From NCBI RefSeq assembly GCF_000786695.1, contig NZ_CP009962.1:4278001-4342000 (forward strand): a stretch of DNA of 64,000 nucleotides. The letters run 5' to 3'. A model generated the notes under the pieces. The model was not told the DNA's origin. It searched no databases and saw only the letters and a list, made by a program, of their open reading frames with translations. Positions 7,675 through 16,154 of the stretch are shown in pieces (the first letter of the stretch is position 1; each line of letters opens with the position of its first letter). The translations under genes were made by a program, and so were the position numbers. This stretch comes from Collimonas arenae (GTDB lineage Bacteria; Pseudomonadota; Gammaproteobacteria; Burkholderiales; Burkholderiaceae_D).

Positions 7675-8605
7675 GCGACCATCCTTTGTTAATCAGGTTT
7701 GTGATGAAATTGACCAGCATCTTCAAGACATCTTCCGTTAATTTCGACAGCAAGTCTTTCTCTATTTTCTTGATCTGCGCAGCCGGCTCTTCCCTGGCTT
7801 CAGGCGACCGCCTTACCGATGCAGTTCTTTCAGAGGCGCCGCGTTCGCTGCGCGAACCCGCTGCAGGCAAAGCCATCGCCACATCCTTGACGCGCCTGGA
7901 TACCCCCGGCAACAAATCGATCCGCAAAGTACTTTCCAGTTGCGTCAACGACAAGGACTGATAATGAGAAGTGTCTTCGTTCTTGATGAAATAAGCCGCT
8001 GCCTGCTGTCTCTTCGGACTATAAACGACTTTATAGATATAAGTCGGCACCAACACATTGCCAACCTTTTGCAGATCCTGGCCGAGAAACGCCGGCCCGG
8101 TAATCACATACAGCTCACCCTCTTTTACCGCCAGCCGTCGCACCGCGCTCTCAATCTCCGCCCAGATATGGCGGTTGTTTTGCGAATTCTGCGGAATCAT
8201 GTTGGCCAGGCTGAAGCTTTCATACTGCGAAGTCCGGTTCGCCATATCGCCATTGGGGCTCATATGGCCGCGGTCAAACCCGGAACGCGCGTAGTCTTTC
8301 AGTTCAGCGCGGCCGTTGATCAACAAACCCGGTTCGGGATGGAAGGGATTCTCGCGCGACAACGTGCGCGCAGCGTCGACGTTATCGCGCGTCAGGTGCT
8401 CGGCCGACCACAAGGGCGTGCGCGTGATACCAGAATGCATGACCGCAAAAGCCTGGTAGCACAACTCCTGTGTCTGGCGCGCCAGCTTGTCATTGAGAAT
8501 TCTAGGCGCCTGGCCGCCAGCATAGTGCGAGGGACAGTCTGTAGCAAAAGCGGAAGAACTTAGAAAGAAAGCAAGAACGAGGAAACGACGAAACTTGTGC
8601 GGCAT
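7667..8605 (-). CDS. Secreted DNA/RNA non-specific endonuclease (NUC1 family)
   Basis: A 312-residue protein with an N-terminal signal peptide (basic start, then F-L-V-L-A-F-F-L-S-S-S-A-F-A). The nuclease domain contains D-R-G-H-M-S-P-N-G-D-M, the beta-beta-alpha-metal signature whose His is the general base, followed by N-M-I-P-Q-N, whose Asn binds the Mg ion. This defines Serratia/NucA-type nucleases that cut DNA and RNA without sequence preference. Residues from about 235 on form a Ser/Arg-rich tail and a hydrophobic amphipathic C-terminal helix not typical of the family core. Expected in the periplasm or outside the cell. It heads a run with two small genes downstream. Confidence 0.92.
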   Translation of the reverse strand: MPHKFRRFLVLAFFLSSSAFATDCPSHYAGGQAPRILNDKLARQTQELCYQAFAVMHSGITRTPLWSAEHLTRDNVDAARTLSRENPFHPEPGLLINGRAELKDYARSGFDRGHMSPNGDMANRTSQYESFSLANMIPQNSQNNRHIWAEIESAVRRLAVKEGELYVITGPAFLGQDLQKVGNVLVPTYIYKVVYSPKRQQAAAYFIKNEDTSHYQSLSLTQLESTLRIDLLPGVSRRVKDVAMALPAAGSRSERGASERTASVRRSPEAREEPAAQIKKIEKDLLSKLTEDVLKMLVNFITNLINKGWSHV

Positions 8606-8698
8606 TGCTCACCAAAACTGTATAAATACACAGTATAAGGTTTTACTTAAACCACTCCAAGGATTATCCCTATTTTTTTCCTGGCGTCACGCGAAAAT

Positions 8699-9217
8699 TC
8701 AATGCGGCTTGCGATACCCGTTAGCCACCCAGGCGCTGGCGCTACTCTGGCTCAGCTTGAATGTAGCCGCGACCTTGACCTGCGCCAACTGCTCACGGTC
8801 TTCATCATGGGCCGTCAGTACGGCATAGGGGAAATCGTCGTCTGGAATAATATCGAGCGTGACACTGATGGTCGCTGCGCCGTCATTGACGGTGATCGTC
8901 TTGTGCAACATCGCATACAGTTGCTGCTCATGGCGGCGTACGAATTCGGTGGCGGTCTTGACCAGCGTGATGAATGCCGTCGGGTCCAGCGGCTTGGGAT
9001 TTTTCTTGTCGCGGCCCATGGTCCAGGGACCGATCAGCGCCGGCTCACGCTCGCCATCCTTGATCATCGCCACTGCCCAGCCGTCGTCGTCATCGTTCTT
9101 GATGATGCGCGCGGTCCAGCCGTCGTCGCACCACAGGCGCGGTTCCTGGATTTTCTGGTCGGCGCCGTCGGCGGCGTCATCGAATTCTTCGGGGGATGCT
9201 GCGGAGTAATCTGTCAT
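8699..9217 (-). CDS. Hypothetical acidic protein
   Basis: A 172-residue acidic protein with no family I can name. The N-terminus is Asp/Glu-rich, and a repeated W-T-A-R-I-I-K-N-D-D-D-D-G-W-A-V-A-M-I-K-D-G-E pattern suggests paired beta strands. The middle is helical, followed by strands (T-I-S-V-T-L-D-I-I-P-D-D-D-F-P-Y-A-V-L). It has no signal peptide or membrane segment. It lies 93 bases upstream of the nuclease gene on the same strand; whether it belongs to that transcript is unknown. Codon use and even composition argue for a real gene. Confidence 0.6.
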   Translation of the reverse strand: MTDYSAASPEEFDDAADGADQKIQEPRLWCDDGWTARIIKNDDDDGWAVAMIKDGEREPALIGPWTMGRDKKNPKPLDPTAFITLVKTATEFVRRHEQQLYAMLHKTITVNDGAATISVTLDIIPDDDFPYAVLTAHDEDREQLAQVKVAATFKLSQSSASAWVANGYRKPH

Positions 9218-9303
9218 TGCGGAGTGATATCGGAAAGCTCAAGGCCTGAAAGCGGCTGAAGGAAATACGGGAATGCGAATTGTATAGTACATCCGGCCAC
9301 TGC

Positions 9304-10299
9304 TCACTCACGCCGGTATTGCTTGCGGTAAGCCGCTGGAGAAATCGAGAAGGCAGCAGCAAAATGCTGGCGCAGCGAAACCGTTGAACCGAAACCGGCG
9401 ATCTCGGCGATACGGTCAATTGCCTTGTCGGAGGTTTCCAGCAACCGCTGGGCTAACGCCAAACGATGGTTGAGCAGCCATTGGGAAACAGTGGCGCCAG
9501 TTTTCATCTTGAAACGGCGGGTGAAATTGCGCCTGCTCATGGCAGCCCGGGCCGCCAGTACATCCAGGCAGAGCGGCTGCGCCAGATTTTCAATCGCCCA
9601 GTCGAGGGTGACGGTAAGCTGGTCGCTGCCGCCGGATTGCGGCAGCGGCTGTTCGATATATTGCGCCTGGCCGCCGTCCCGGTGCGGCGCCACCACCATG
9701 CGGCGGGCAATGCGATTGGCGACATCGGCGCCATGGTCGCGGCGCAATAAATGCAGGCAGCAATCGATCGCGGCGGCGGTGCCGGCCGAGGTCAGGATAT
9801 CGCCATCGTCGACATACAAGACTTTCTGATCCAACTTTACCTTGGGATATTTGCGGACAAAATCCTCGGCCCAGACCCAATGGGTGGAAGCGACGCGGCC
9901 ATCCAGCAAGCCGGCTTCGGCCAGTACGAAAGCGCCCAGGCAAAGACCGACAATGCGAGCGCCGCGGGCATGTGCGCGGCGCAAGGCTTGCAGCAATATC
10001 TCCGGCGGCTGTTCGTCGGGATCGCCCCAGGCCGGCACGATCACGGTATCTGCCTGCTCCAGCGCCGACAAATCATGCTGCACATTAATATCAAAGCCAG
10101 ACATGGTGGCAACCAGGCCAGTCTCTATCCCGCAAATCAGCAGGCGGTAGCGCGGCGCGCCAAGCCGGGCCAGGTCGTCTCCGAACACCATGCACGGCAC
10201 GGACAGGTGGAACGGACTGATGCCTTCGAAAGCGACCACCGCGACGGTGTGTACAGGCTCAACGGCAGGAATTGGCGAAATACGGGCTGGATTTGACAT
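9304..10299 (-). CDS. GlxA-family transcriptional regulator (DJ-1/PfpI plus AraC helix-turn-helix)
   Basis: A 331-residue two-domain regulator. Residues about 15-195 form a DJ-1/PfpI-like sensor with the nucleophile-elbow region R-I-V-G-L-C-L-G-A-F-V-L-A and S-T-H-W-V-W-A-E-D. Residues about 225-325 form an AraC-type domain with two helix-turn-helix units (M-S-R-R-N-F-T-R-R-F and I-A-E-I-A-G-F-G-S). Members of this family control small catabolic operons. It is divergent from an isochorismatase-like gene 175 bases away, so that gene is its likely target; the effector is unknown. Confidence 0.92.
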   Translation of the reverse strand: MSNPARISPIPAVEPVHTVAVVAFEGISPFHLSVPCMVFGDDLARLGAPRYRLLICGIETGLVATMSGFDINVQHDLSALEQADTVIVPAWGDPDEQPPEILLQALRRAHARGARIVGLCLGAFVLAEAGLLDGRVASTHWVWAEDFVRKYPKVKLDQKVLYVDDGDILTSAGTAAAIDCCLHLLRRDHGADVANRIARRMVVAPHRDGGQAQYIEQPLPQSGGSDQLTVTLDWAIENLAQPLCLDVLAARAAMSRRNFTRRFKMKTGATVSQWLLNHRLALAQRLLETSDKAIDRIAEIAGFGSTVSLRQHFAAAFSISPAAYRKQYRRE

Positions 10300-10474
10300 G
10301 GCCCGATCCTATCACATTATGTCTATCAGGCCACTTTCGCCATGACGGCCGGCCGCCGATACTTCTTCCTGTCGCGCTGCCTGCCGCCACAGTTCCAACG
10401 GCGGCAGGCAACAGCCAAAGCAGCGATGAGCGATGAGCGTTCATCGGACTAACACATCAATCAGGAGCATAAAG

Positions 10475-11083
10475 ATGAATCATCCAACAATCCGCACCAT
10501 GGCAGGCGCCGTCGCACCGACCAGGATCAACGCTGGCAGCACCGCTTTGCTGGTCATCGACTTTCAAAACGAATACTTCAGCGGCAAGATGCCGATCCCG
10601 GACGGCATGCGCGCCCTGCAAAACGCCAGACGCCTGGTCGCCTTTGCGGATCAGGCAAACATGCCGGTTTTCCATGTCCAGCACGTCAGTCCCGCTGGCG
10701 CGCCGGTGTTTGCCGAGGACCACGCCAGCGTCCAGTTTCATGCCGAACTGCAACCGGCAAGCCACCACAACGTGCTGAAAAAAACGTCTGTCAGCGTGTT
10801 CCCGACCAGCGACATCGACAGCCGCCTGAAAGCCGCCGGCATCAAGACCTTGATCATCAGCGGCCTGATGACCCACGCGTGCGTTGCCGGCGCCGCACGC
10901 GACGCCGTTCCTCTCGGCTATGAAGTCATCGTAGCGGACGACGCTTGCGCGACACGGGATATCGACATTGCCGGCGGCGTGTTGCCGCATGCCATGCTGC
11001 ACCGGGCGGCGCTAGCTTCTATTGCCGACACCTTCGGCGACATCGCGACCACGGCGCAGATTCTGGAATTGCCTCTGGCCTGA
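10475..11083 (+). CDS. Isochorismatase-family cysteine hydrolase
   Basis: A 202-residue hydrolase with the expected triad: Asp29 in L-L-V-I-D-F-Q-N-E-Y-F, Lys in L-K-K-T-S-V-S-V-F, and Cys in G-L-M-T-H-A-C-V-A-G-A-A-R-D-A. The family cleaves amide or vinyl-ether substrates (nicotinamide, biuret, isochorismate and others); the substrate cannot be read from sequence. The start at the ATG after TCAGGAGCATAAAG is preferred to an earlier in-frame ATG. It is divergent from the GlxA-type regulator, a frequent pairing for this enzyme family. Confidence 0.9.
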   Translation: MNHPTIRTMAGAVAPTRINAGSTALLVIDFQNEYFSGKMPIPDGMRALQNARRLVAFADQANMPVFHVQHVSPAGAPVFAEDHASVQFHAELQPASHHNVLKKTSVSVFPTSDIDSRLKAAGIKTLIISGLMTHACVAGAARDAVPLGYEVIVADDACATRDIDIAGGVLPHAMLHRAALASIADTFGDIATTAQILELPLA

Positions 11084-11232
11084 CAAGCAAGAAAGCTTCG
11101 GGGATTTGGTGGCATACTGTCCGGATCAAGGAGCGAACGCGCTCCTTGACACGACTTTACGGCGGAAGAGATCCGGCGCTGCAAACGGGCTCTCCAAGAG
11201 ATACATCAGCCATCACTGAAAGGCGGCACGAA

Positions 11233-11898
11233 ATGAAAACCTGGATCCGGGCCAACAAGGGATTTCTCATGTTTCTTTTGCTTTTCGGGATTTTCCGGAC
11301 CGCCGTGGCTGACTGGAATCCGATTCCATCGGGCTCCATGCGCCCCAACCTGCTGGAAGGCGACGTGGTATTCGTGAACCGCCTGGCCTTCAATCTGAAA
11401 GTCCCGCTGACCAATATCGTCCTGGGCCATCTGGGCGAACCGAAGCGTGGCGATATCGTCACCTTCTTTTCGCCGCTGGATGAAACCCGGCTGATCAAGC
11501 GCGTCATCGCGCTGCCCGGCGACACCGTGGAAATGCGTGATGAAAAAATGATCATCAACGGCCATGCAGCCAGCTATGCCGTACTGGGAACAGCGCCTGA
11601 ACCGATGGGCCACGGTTCCATCGTCGCCTTGCGCCTGAGCGAGAAGACGGGCGCCGAGCAACACAGGATCCAGGTGCTGCCCGAGGTCAACGCCAACCGC
11701 AATTTTGGCCCGGTCACTGTGCCGCAAGATCATTATCTGATGCTGGGTGACAACCGCGACAATAGCGGCGACTACCGCCACTTCGGCTTCGTGCCGCGCG
11801 AATTGCTGATCGGACGGGCCGAGCGCATCCTGGTGTCAGCCGATATCAAGGGTAACTGGATGCCGCGCGCCGAACGTTTCGGGATGGCGTTGCAATAA
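11233..11898 (+). CDS. lepB: Signal peptidase I, short accessory type
   Basis: A 221-residue inner-membrane serine protease that removes signal peptides. One N-terminal transmembrane helix (about residues 9-27) precedes the catalytic Ser in P-S-G-S-M-R-P-N-L, the general-base Lys in T-R-L-I-K-R-V-I-A-L-P-G-D, and the conserved box Y-L-M-L-G-D-N-R-D-N-S-G-D-Y-R. It is shorter than the roughly 300-residue housekeeping LepB and lacks the second transmembrane helix, so it is probably an accessory copy. The ATG at 11233 was chosen because the family N-terminus fits there; the frame stays open further upstream without family similarity. Confidence 0.92.
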   Translation: MKTWIRANKGFLMFLLLFGIFRTAVADWNPIPSGSMRPNLLEGDVVFVNRLAFNLKVPLTNIVLGHLGEPKRGDIVTFFSPLDETRLIKRVIALPGDTVEMRDEKMIINGHAASYAVLGTAPEPMGHGSIVALRLSEKTGAEQHRIQVLPEVNANRNFGPVTVPQDHYLMLGDNRDNSGDYRHFGFVPRELLIGRAERILVSADIKGNWMPRAERFGMALQ

Positions 11899-11900
11899 GC

Positions 11901-12824
11901 TCAGGCAACTTCTTTCTTCATGCGGCTGCCTATCGTGTGCAGCCGCTTTTCAATCAGCTCCGACATGCCTTGTGCTGCAATCGACAGAGAGCGTTCTTTA
12001 TTTTTTACGATCAGTATCGGCCTCACCACATCGGGCGCGTCAACCGGAATACTGACCAGGTTCATTTTGCGGAACTGAAACAAGGTCAGCTCCGGTACGA
12101 TGCTGACTCCCAGTCCGGCTTCGATCAAACCGGCAACCGTCGCCAGATGCTCCACTTCCAGGCCAGAACTCATTACCTGTACGCCGCGCAATAGCAGCTC
12201 CACATGCTGGCGCACGCTGGTGGAACGGGCCAGGTGGATCAGTTCGCAACCGCTGAGATCGGCTACGCGGATGCGGCGTTTTCCGGCCAGCGGATGGTCC
12301 TCTCGGCATACCAGGTAAAAGGGATCGCTGCACAGGGTCTTGGTGTCGAATTCGATCAGGCCGGAGCCGGGCGCGGTCAACGCGATATCCACCTTACCCT
12401 GGCGCAGCAAAGCCAGGCACTGGTCCGACAAGGCATCGAACAGTTGCACGGTGATGCCAGGATAAACCTGCTTGTATTCGGCAATCACCGCCGGCAAGCC
12501 ATGCGCCGCCAGCGAAGGCAAAGCGGCGATCGCCACCCTGCCCTTGCGCCGGGCGACGTAATCGGTCATGTCGGCAAACGCCGATTCTATATCGCTGACC
12601 AGCGCGCGCGCCACCTCGGAGAACAACTCGCCTTCTGCCGTCAGGGTGACATTGCGGGTATCGCGTTCGAACAGCCTGGCGCCGACTGTCTCTTCCAGCT
12701 TCTGGATCATGACGCTGAAGGCCGATTGCGACATGAAGCAGCGCTCGGCGGCATGGGTGAAATGCTTGCACTCCTGCAGCGCCAGGAAGGCGTGCAACGC
12801 GCGGGTGGAGATATTCAGCTTCAT
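11901..12824 (-). CDS. LysR-family transcriptional regulator
   Basis: A 307-residue LysR regulator with an N-terminal winged helix-turn-helix (F-L-A-L-Q-E-C-K-H-F-T-H-A-A-E-R-C-F-M-S-Q-S-A-F-S) and a C-terminal substrate-binding-fold domain (about residues 90-295). It is divergent from the CitMHS transporter gene across a 162-bp gap, the classical LysR layout, so it probably controls the transporter/AtuA-like operon in response to an organic acid. The gap contains the inverted repeat CCGAT-N6-ATCGG, a possible operator. Confidence 0.92.
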   Translation of the reverse strand: MKLNISTRALHAFLALQECKHFTHAAERCFMSQSAFSVMIQKLEETVGARLFERDTRNVTLTAEGELFSEVARALVSDIESAFADMTDYVARRKGRVAIAALPSLAAHGLPAVIAEYKQVYPGITVQLFDALSDQCLALLRQGKVDIALTAPGSGLIEFDTKTLCSDPFYLVCREDHPLAGKRRIRVADLSGCELIHLARSTSVRQHVELLLRGVQVMSSGLEVEHLATVAGLIEAGLGVSIVPELTLFQFRKMNLVSIPVDAPDVVRPILIVKNKERSLSIAAQGMSELIEKRLHTIGSRMKKEVA

Positions 12825-12862
12825 GGCTAATTTGCCTTTGGCTCGCCCATTAATCTGTTTTA

Positions 12863-12878
12863 CCGATCAATCTATCGG
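12863..12878. promoter_or_regulatory. Possible LysR operator (CCGAT-N6-ATCGG)
   Basis: A perfect 5-bp inverted repeat with a 6-base spacer lies between the divergent LysR and CitMHS genes. LysR sites are typically imperfect dyads of about this size, so this is a reasonable candidate; it is a positional inference. Confidence 0.4.
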
Positions 12879-12986
12879 AAAAAACCATTTTACAGCACAA
12901 ATTCCGGCGGCCAGAATGCCATTAGCCATAAAGGCAATCACAAAAAAATACCTATAAAAATATCCACAGGATAGGAGACAGACAAT

Positions 12987-14285
12987 ATGCTGGCACTGCT
13001 CGGCTTCATCACCATCTTCACACTGCTGGCGGCGATTCTGACAAAAAAAATGTCGCCGCTGGTGGCCCTGATAGCGATTCCCATCCTCGCATCCCTGATC
13101 GGCGGCTTCGGCCTCGAAACTTCCACGTTCATCGTTTCCGGCATCACCAAGATTGCACCGGTGGCTGGCATGTTCGTATTCGCGATCCTGTTTTTCGGCA
13201 TCGTTACAGACGCCGGCATGCTGGATCCGATCATCTCCGGCATCCTGCGCGTAGTCGGCAGCCGTCCCAGCCGCATCGTGCCGGGCACTGCGCTACTGGC
13301 GTTGCTGATCCACCTCGACGGCTCGGGCGCGGTGACTTTCCTGGTGACGATTCCAGCCATGCTGCCGTTATATCAGCGGCTGGGGATAGACAAGCGGATC
13401 CTGACCTGTGTCGCGTCGCTCGCCGCCGGAGTCAATTTTCTGCCATGGACCGGGCCTATGATCCGCGCCTCGGCCGCTCTGCACATTCCGGTCAGCGAAA
13501 TTTTCATGCCTTTGATCCCGGTCCAGATTGTCGGCCTGGCGTTCGTTTTTTCGATTGCCTGGTGGCTCGGCCTGAAAGAAGAACGCCGGTTGGGACTGAC
13601 CAAGGGCGCGGCCGGCAGCTTCGTGCATATGCGTGAGCTATCGGAAGACGAAACAAAAATCCGCCGCCCGCAGAATTTCTGGATCAACATCATCCTGACC
13701 GTGTTTGTACTTGGCGTCATGATCAGCGGAAAAATCGATCCCGTGGTCATGTTCATGATCGGCGTAGTGCTGGCGCTGATGATCAATTACCGCAACGTCG
13801 ATATGCAACGGGCGCGCATCGACGCCCACGCCAAGGCTGCCTTGCTGATGGCCAGCATCTTGTTCGCCGCGGGCGTGTTCACCGGCATCATGAGCAAATC
13901 CGGCATGCTGACAGCTATGGCCAAGATGGCGGTCGGCTTTGTGCCGCCGTCGATGGCTTCGCATATCCCGGTGATGCTGGGGCTGCTGTCCATGCCGTTG
14001 TCGATGTTGTTCGATCCCGACTCCTTCTACTTCGGCGTGCTGCCGGTGATCGCCGAAGTCGGTCATATGCTGGGCGTGCAGCCGCTACATGTAGCGCAAG
14101 CGGCCTTGCTTGGACAGATGACTACCGGCTTTCCGGTCAGCCCACTCACGCCGGCCACATTCCTGGTGGCCGGCCTGGCGGGGATTGATCTCGCCGATCA
14201 CCAGAAGTACACCTTTAAATACCTGTTCGCCGCATCCGTCCTCATGACCGTCGCCTGTGTCGTGATCGGCGTGTTCCCCTTGTGA
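12987..14285 (+). CDS. CitMHS-family citrate/organic-acid transporter
   Basis: A 432-residue, strongly hydrophobic protein with about 11-12 transmembrane helices and the features of the citrate-Mg2+:H+ (CitMHS) group of the ion-transporter superfamily, including L-L-I-H-L-D-G-S-G-A-V-T-F-L and T-T-G-F-P-V-S-P-L-T-P-A-T. It should import a di- or tricarboxylate, perhaps metal-complexed. ATAGGAG precedes the ATG. It begins a same-strand run with the AtuA-like gene and its small partner and lies opposite the LysR gene, so a LysR-controlled uptake and catabolism operon is likely. Confidence 0.9.
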   Translation: MLALLGFITIFTLLAAILTKKMSPLVALIAIPILASLIGGFGLETSTFIVSGITKIAPVAGMFVFAILFFGIVTDAGMLDPIISGILRVVGSRPSRIVPGTALLALLIHLDGSGAVTFLVTIPAMLPLYQRLGIDKRILTCVASLAAGVNFLPWTGPMIRASAALHIPVSEIFMPLIPVQIVGLAFVFSIAWWLGLKEERRLGLTKGAAGSFVHMRELSEDETKIRRPQNFWINIILTVFVLGVMISGKIDPVVMFMIGVVLALMINYRNVDMQRARIDAHAKAALLMASILFAAGVFTGIMSKSGMLTAMAKMAVGFVPPSMASHIPVMLGLLSMPLSMLFDPDSFYFGVLPVIAEVGHMLGVQPLHVAQAALLGQMTTGFPVSPLTPATFLVAGLAGIDLADHQKYTFKYLFAASVLMTVACVVIGVFPL

Positions 14286-14316
14286 GAACAGGAATCTTTC
14301 TTCTCAGGAGAATCAT

Positions 14317-15651
14317 GTGAAACATATCCGTATCGGCGCCGGCGCCGGTTATTCCGGCGACCGCATCGAACCCGCCGTCGAACTGGCTGAGCAAGGCGAG
14401 ATCGACTACCTGGTGTTCGAATGCCTGGCCGAGCGCACTATCGCCATCGCCCAGCAAACCCGGATAAAGCATCCGGCGCTGGGCTACGACCCTTTGCTGG
14501 AGGAACGGATGCGCGCCGTGTTGCGCATCTGCAGTGAAAAAAAGATCCGGATCATCACCAATATGGGCGCAGCCAATCCGCTCGCCGCCGCCGCCAAGAT
14601 CCGGGAAATTGCGCGCGCCATGCAGCTCGACCTCAAGGTTGCTGCGATAACCGGCGACGATGTACTGGAGACGTTGAAAGCAGGCAATTACATCAGCGAC
14701 CAGGGTACTCCGGTCAGTGCGCTAGGACACCGGCTGCTGTCAGCCAACGCCTATATCGGCGCGGCGCCGCTGGTGGAAGCGCTGGCGCAAGGCGCCGACG
14801 TAGTCGTCACCGGCCGTGTCGCCGATCCAGCCTTGTTCCTGGCGCCGCTGATCCATGAGTTCGGTTGGGCCATGGATGACTGGCAACGGCTGGGGCAAGG
14901 AACGCTGGTCGGCCACCTGCTGGAATGCGCGGGCCAGATCAGCGGCGGCTATTTCTCCGATCCTGGCTACAAGGATGTGCAAGGGTTGGCCCGGCTGGGC
15001 TTCCCCATTGGCGAGGTGGCTGAAGACGGCTCGGTGGTCATCACCAAAGTGGCCGGATCCGGAGGCCAGGTGACGGCCGCCACCTGCAAGGAACAACTGC
15101 TGTATGAAATCCATGATCCCAGTGCGTATTTCACACCCGACGTGGTGGCGGATTTTTCAGGCGCCATCGTTACCGAAATCGGACCGGACCGCGTGCTGGT
15201 GCAGGGTGCGACCGGGCGCCCCAGGACAGATACGCTCAAGGTTTCGATCGGCTATGTCGACAGCTACATTGGCGAAGGGCAGATTTCCTATGCCGGGCCG
15301 GGAGCGCTGGCGCGCGGCCAGCTGGCGCTGGATATCGTTGCTGAGAGGCTGAGGCTCACCGGCGTCAGCTTCGATGAAATCCGCTACGACTTGCTTGGGC
15401 TGGATGCCATCCACGGCGCGGCCTTGTCAACACAAAGCGCGGAACCTTATGAGGTCCGGATACGGGTGACCGCACGCAGCGACAGCATGGGTGACGCGAT
15501 TCGCATCGGCAATGAGGTCGAAACACTGTATACCTGCGGGCCGGCAGCCGGCGGCGGCGTCACCAAAGCGGCGCGCGAGGTAATCGCAGTACAGTCCGCC
15601 TTGCTGCCAAGGCAACTGGTGCAGACCGTAATCCATTTTGGAGAAGACTGA
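14317..15651 (+). CDS. AtuA-like protein (DUF1446)
   Basis: A 444-residue cytoplasmic protein of the DUF1446/acyclic-terpene-utilisation AtuA family. Visible family features are the opening G-A-G-A-G-Y-S-G-D-R, N-M-G-A-A-N-P-L-A-A-A, and A-D-V-V-V-T-G-R-V-A-D-P-A-L. Family members occur with acyl-CoA or organic-acid catabolic genes and their reaction is not settled. The start is a GTG with AGGAG upstream; the overlapping ATG is followed at once by a stop. The substrate is unknown; the neighbouring CitMHS transporter hints at a carboxylate rather than a terpene. Confidence 0.88.
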   Translation: MKHIRIGAGAGYSGDRIEPAVELAEQGEIDYLVFECLAERTIAIAQQTRIKHPALGYDPLLEERMRAVLRICSEKKIRIITNMGAANPLAAAAKIREIARAMQLDLKVAAITGDDVLETLKAGNYISDQGTPVSALGHRLLSANAYIGAAPLVEALAQGADVVVTGRVADPALFLAPLIHEFGWAMDDWQRLGQGTLVGHLLECAGQISGGYFSDPGYKDVQGLARLGFPIGEVAEDGSVVITKVAGSGGQVTAATCKEQLLYEIHDPSAYFTPDVVADFSGAIVTEIGPDRVLVQGATGRPRTDTLKVSIGYVDSYIGEGQISYAGPGALARGQLALDIVAERLRLTGVSFDEIRYDLLGLDAIHGAALSTQSAEPYEVRIRVTARSDSMGDAIRIGNEVETLYTCGPAAGGGVTKAAREVIAVQSALLPRQLVQTVIHFGED

Positions 15652-15652
15652 C

Positions 15653-15985
15653 ATGAAACTACGCGCCCTTGCCCACTCCCGCGCCGGCGATAAAGGCGAC
15701 ATCTCGAATATTTCGGTGATTGTTTATCATGAAAAAGATTATGCTTTGCTGGAACGCTATCTCACGCCGGAACGCGTGAAGCTGCATTTTTCAGAGATTG
15801 TCGACGGCGACGTCGTGCGCTATACGTTGCCCAAGCTTGGCGCACTGAACTTCGTCATGCAGCGTGCCCTGGGTGGCGGCGTGACGCGTTCGCTGGCGCT
15901 CGACGCCCACGGAAAATGTCTGAGTTCAGCGATAATGAATCTGGAGATTCCCGACGACCTATGCAAAACATTCTCTATCGTTTAG
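15653..15985 (+). CDS. AtuA-related small partner protein
   Basis: A 110-residue protein starting M-K-L-R-A-L-A-H-S-R-A-G-D-K-G-D-I-S-N-I-S, the signature of the small domain that is either fused to or encoded just after DUF1446/AtuA-like proteins. It continues with L-P-K-L-G-A-L-N-F-V and G-G-G-V-T-R-S-L. Its ATG lies one base after the stop of the larger partner, so the two are translationally coupled and probably form one complex. Function follows that of its partner and is not established. Confidence 0.88.
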   Translation: MKLRALAHSRAGDKGDISNISVIVYHEKDYALLERYLTPERVKLHFSEIVDGDVVRYTLPKLGALNFVMQRALGGGVTRSLALDAHGKCLSSAIMNLEIPDDLCKTFSIV

Positions 15986-16154
15986 TCAAGCGTCTGACGC
16001 AATAACGCTTTGAACCCAGGTTGGGTTAGCCATGCGCAATCCAGACTCTCCTCCTCCGGAATTCGACCGCAAGAACCAGAGTTTCCTCCGGTGAGGTAAG
16101 CCGTATCGTTCAGATGCGCGGTGCTTGCCGCGACCAACCTGACCGGTGTCCGCC

